Positions 61,627-64,000 of a stretch of DNA of 64,000 nt are shown in pieces (the stretch's first letter is position 1; every line of letters starts with the position of its first letter). Source of the DNA: Thalassomonas haliotis. Lineage in GTDB: Bacteria; Pseudomonadota; Gammaproteobacteria; Enterobacterales; Alteromonadaceae. Both the position numbers and the translations under genes were made by a program. Below the pieces are notes generated by a model that was not told the origin of the DNA, did no database searches, and worked only from the letters and a program-made list of their open reading frames with translations. Location: the NCBI RefSeq assembly GCF_028657945.1, contig NZ_CP059693.1, positions 682,001-746,000 of the forward strand. The letters are read 5' to 3'.

Positions 61627-63999
61627 TCAGAACAATTCTTCTTCCTGCTCTTCTTCGACATTGCCGTCGAGGATCTCCCGGCTGTTATCCAAAGTGACGT
61701 ATTCCTTTGGTGCGGTGCCGTTTTCAAAATATTCAAACAAGCTGGTTTTATCGGTTTTACTGCTTAGTTTGCCGGTTGCCTTGTCTATCCTGACGGACAC
61801 GACATTTTCCGGCGGCAGGAAAGGTTCAACTTCAAGGTCTTCTAATGCGGTATCCATGTAGGTGATCCAGGCGGGCTGGGCCGATTTGGCACCGGCTTCG
61901 ATACCGTATACCTGGCTTTTATCCAGATTTTTGTTATAGGCGGTTTTGCCCAGGTTCCTGGTATGATCATCAAAACCTATCCAGGAAGTGGTTACCATAC
62001 GGCGGCTGTAGCCGGAGAACCAGGCGTCTTTGGATTCGTTGGTCGTCCCTGTTTTCCCGGCGATATCACGGCGTTTCAGCTTTTTCGCCCGAAAGCCCGT
62101 GCCTTGCCAGCCGGGTTTGGTGGACCAGTCATATCCCCAGATGGCGCTGTTGAGGGCTTCGGTCATCAAAAAGGCATTTTGTTCGCTGATCACCCGCTCC
62201 GCCTGATTCAGGGGAGGAGCCAGGTTATCGGCGGATAAAGAGTCTGCCTCTAATGCGGCGTTATCCGGTGTTAAGCTGTCACCGCTGGCCCGGGTGGCGG
62301 CGCTCAGGCTGTCCATCATGTCGCTGGCCTGGCAGGGATCGCAGGCCAGCGCCGGGTTGGCCTGAAAGACAATATTGCCGAACGAGTCTTCGATACGGTC
62401 GATAAGATAAGGCTGGATCAGGAAGCCGCCGTTGGCGAAGGTGGCAAAACCGCTGACCACTTCCAGCGGCGTCAGTGAAGCCGAGCCCAGCGCCAGGGTC
62501 TCGTTTCTCGGCAGTTCATCCGGTACAAAGCCAAATAATGAGAGGTGATCGATCATTTTCCCTAAGCCTACCTCCTGCAACAGGCGCACTGAGATCACAT
62601 TTTTGGACTGGGCCAGGGCCAGGCGAATGCGGATCGGACCGACATAAGTTGGCGGAGAGTTTCTCGGACGCCAGGCCACGCCTGAGCTTCTGTCCCACTG
62701 GTGAATCGGAGCATCATTGAGAATGGAGGCCAAAGTGAAGCCGTTTTCCAGCGCCGCAGAATAAATAAAAGGCTTAATATTCGAACCCACCTGACGCTTT
62801 GCCTGGGTAACCCGGTTAAACTGGCTTTGCTTAAAGCTAAAGCCGCCAACGGCGGCTTTAATGGCGCCGTTGTCCGGGGAAATTGATACTAAGGCGCCGC
62901 TCACCTGCGGGATTTGGCTTAAGGCATAACGGTTATCTGCCTGCTTGACCACCCAGATAACATCGCCGTAATTTAGAATATCGGCGGCGGTTTCCGGCGC
63001 CGGTCCCTGTTTCTGGTCGCTGATAAATTCCCGGGCCCAGGACAGTCCCGGCCAGTCAATTGTCGATTGCTGATCATCTTTAAGGCTTATGCTTACCGAC
63101 TGCTCAAATACATCGGTCACTATGGCCGGTGTTAATGACTGATAACCTTCTATATTAAGCGCCTGGCTGATTTCTTCCGCTGTCAGGGGCTTGCTGTATT
63201 CGCCGCTAATGTCATCTTTTTGATTGTTGCTTTCATTCCTGAGGGAGCGGATCACGCCGCGGTAGCCGTGCCTTAAATCATAAGCCATCAGGTTGCCTGT
63301 TAAGGCATTTTGTGCTGCGCTCTGCAGCTTGGACGGGACTGTGGTAAAAACCTTGTAGCCGCCGGTATAAGCCTGCTCCCGACCATAACGCTGCAGCATT
63401 TCCTGGTGGGCCATTTCCGCCAGGTAGGGGGCATTTAATTCGATTTCTGCGCCGTGGCGTTTACCGGTGATCGGTGCTGCCATCGCTTCCTGATACTGTT
63501 CCGGGCTAATGTAGTTTTTCGCCAGCATGCGCTGTAGCACCACGCTGCGACGTGCCTTGGCCCGTTTTGGCGAGCGGATCGGGTTCAAAGTGGACGGTGC
63601 CTTGGGCAGGCCTGCCAGCACTGCAATTTGTGCCAGGGTCAACTCCTGTACTTCTTTGCCGTAATACACCTGGGCGGCGGCGCCGAAACCGTAAGATCTG
63701 TGGCCCAGGGGAATTTTATTCATATAAAGGGCGAGGATTTCGTCTTTGGTGAGCAGGTTTTCGATATGGAAAGAAATAAAAATTTCTCTTAATTTACGCA
63801 CATAAGTGACTTCCCGGGTCAGGAAGAAGTTACGGGCTACCTGCATGGTGATGGTACTGCCGCCGCCTTTGTTCTGGCCGATAATCTGGCCGATCACCGC
63901 CCGGGTCAGGCCGACGGGGTCAATGCCGAAGTGCTGGTAAAACCTGTCGTCTTCCGTGGCTAATATCGCATCGATCAGTTGCTGCGGCATTTGCTCCAG
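61627..63999 (-). CDS. mrcA: MrcA, penicillin-binding protein 1A (N-terminus outside the window)
   Basis: Bifunctional class A PBP that polymerises and cross-links peptidoglycan. About 790 residues are visible; the frame is open at the right edge, so the ATG at 63990 is internal and the cytoplasmic/membrane N-terminus is missing. The glycosyltransferase shows ATEDDRFYQHFGIDPVG, GGSTITMQVARN and LALYMNKIPLGHRSYG. The long OB-like insertion between the domains is typical of PBP1A. The transpeptidase has SNIKPF with the nucleophilic Ser, LAQSKNVISVRLL with SxN, and AGKTGTTNESKDAWF with KTG. The C-terminus is acidic (EEEQEEELF). Convergent with the arg operon. Confidence 0.96.
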   Translation of the reverse strand: MEQMPQQLIDAILATEDDRFYQHFGIDPVGLTRAVIGQIIGQNKGGGSTITMQVARNFFLTREVTYVRKLREIFISFHIENLLTKDEILALYMNKIPLGHRSYGFGAAAQVYYGKEVQELTLAQIAVLAGLPKAPSTLNPIRSPKRAKARRSVVLQRMLAKNYISPEQYQEAMAAPITGKRHGAEIELNAPYLAEMAHQEMLQRYGREQAYTGGYKVFTTVPSKLQSAAQNALTGNLMAYDLRHGYRGVIRSLRNESNNQKDDISGEYSKPLTAEEISQALNIEGYQSLTPAIVTDVFEQSVSISLKDDQQSTIDWPGLSWAREFISDQKQGPAPETAADILNYGDVIWVVKQADNRYALSQIPQVSGALVSISPDNGAIKAAVGGFSFKQSQFNRVTQAKRQVGSNIKPFIYSAALENGFTLASILNDAPIHQWDRSSGVAWRPRNSPPTYVGPIRIRLALAQSKNVISVRLLQEVGLGKMIDHLSLFGFVPDELPRNETLALGSASLTPLEVVSGFATFANGGFLIQPYLIDRIEDSFGNIVFQANPALACDPCQASDMMDSLSAATRASGDSLTPDNAALEADSLSADNLAPPLNQAERVISEQNAFLMTEALNSAIWGYDWSTKPGWQGTGFRAKKLKRRDIAGKTGTTNESKDAWFSGYSRRMVTTSWIGFDDHTRNLGKTAYNKNLDKSQVYGIEAGAKSAQPAWITYMDTALEDLEVEPFLPPENVVSVRIDKATGKLSSKTDKTSLFEYFENGTAPKEYVTLDNSREILDGNVEEEQEEELF

Positions 64000-64000
64000 C

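Overview
The window comes from the chromosome of a marine, respiratory gammaproteobacterium, most likely an alteromonad close to Thalassomonas/Colwellia. This is inferred from gene content and order, not from a marker gene: an argECBFG-argH operon whose ArgH carries a C-terminal acetyltransferase domain, metJ divergent from metB-metL-metF, nitrous-oxide reductase accessory genes, TorT/TorS-like sensors, a PEP-CTERM protein and secreted multidomain hydrolases. Coding density is high. I saw no rRNA, tRNA, insertion sequence, prophage or CRISPR array.

Layout. 1-2.9 kb: 3' end of a nos cluster (nosD partial, nosF, nosY, nosL). 3-9 kb: small envelope proteins, an RraB-like regulator, a UPF0126 membrane protein, a rhodanese, a CobD-like membrane protein beside mtnN, a DUF2726 protein and a dimeric dUTPase-like enzyme. 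9.3-17.5 kb: a sensory cluster of three periplasmic binding-protein-like proteins (one TorT-like), a TorS-like histidine kinase and two convergent response-regulator/kinase hybrids. 17.7-22.5 kb: two surface proteins, malic enzyme, a 51-bp tandem repeat, an XRE regulator coupled to a membrane protein, and a secreted protein built from 16-residue repeats. 22.6-30.2 kb: a RoxA-like dihaem cytochrome lipoprotein, a degenerate GGDEF protein, hypothetical and small proteins (one pair with a 12-bp repeat) and GltS. 30.4-38 kb: a GH5 endoglycoceramidase-like enzyme, a cytochrome b561/ethylbenzene-dehydrogenase-like fusion, an Lcl-domain protein and a purple-acid-phosphatase-like enzyme. 38-46.4 kb: EamA transporter, AraC-MGMT protein, Bcr/CflA pump, LysR regulator, alanine/glycine symporter, Lrp regulator, CtlX-like hydrolase and a PEP-CTERM protein. 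46.4-47.1 kb: a non-coding tandem-repeat region. 47.2-52.3 kb: the metJ/metBLF regulon with a long run of met boxes. 52.5-54 kb: a protein with a degenerate HD motif. 54-61.6 kb: divergent argE/argCBFGH. 61.6-64 kb: mrcA (PBP1A), cut by the window edge.

How the genes work together. MetB, MetL and MetF supply the aspartate-derived carbon, the transsulfuration step and the methyl group of methionine under MetJ; MtnN recycles by-products of S-adenosylmethionine use. ArgB, C, E, F, G and H make arginine by the linear acetylated route, and the ArgH tail probably supplies the first acetylation. NosDFYL mature the copper sites of N2O reductase. The Lrp regulator sits between an amino-acid symporter and a citrulline/arginine-type hydrolase, which suggests a small catabolic unit.

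The least explained elements are the secreted DMGGRTKPP repeat protein (22.0-22.5 kb), the two-gene unit with an in-frame 12-bp minisatellite (27.7-28.2 kb), the permease-less binding-protein/kinase cluster (9.3-17.5 kb) and the 61/82-bp non-coding array before metJ.
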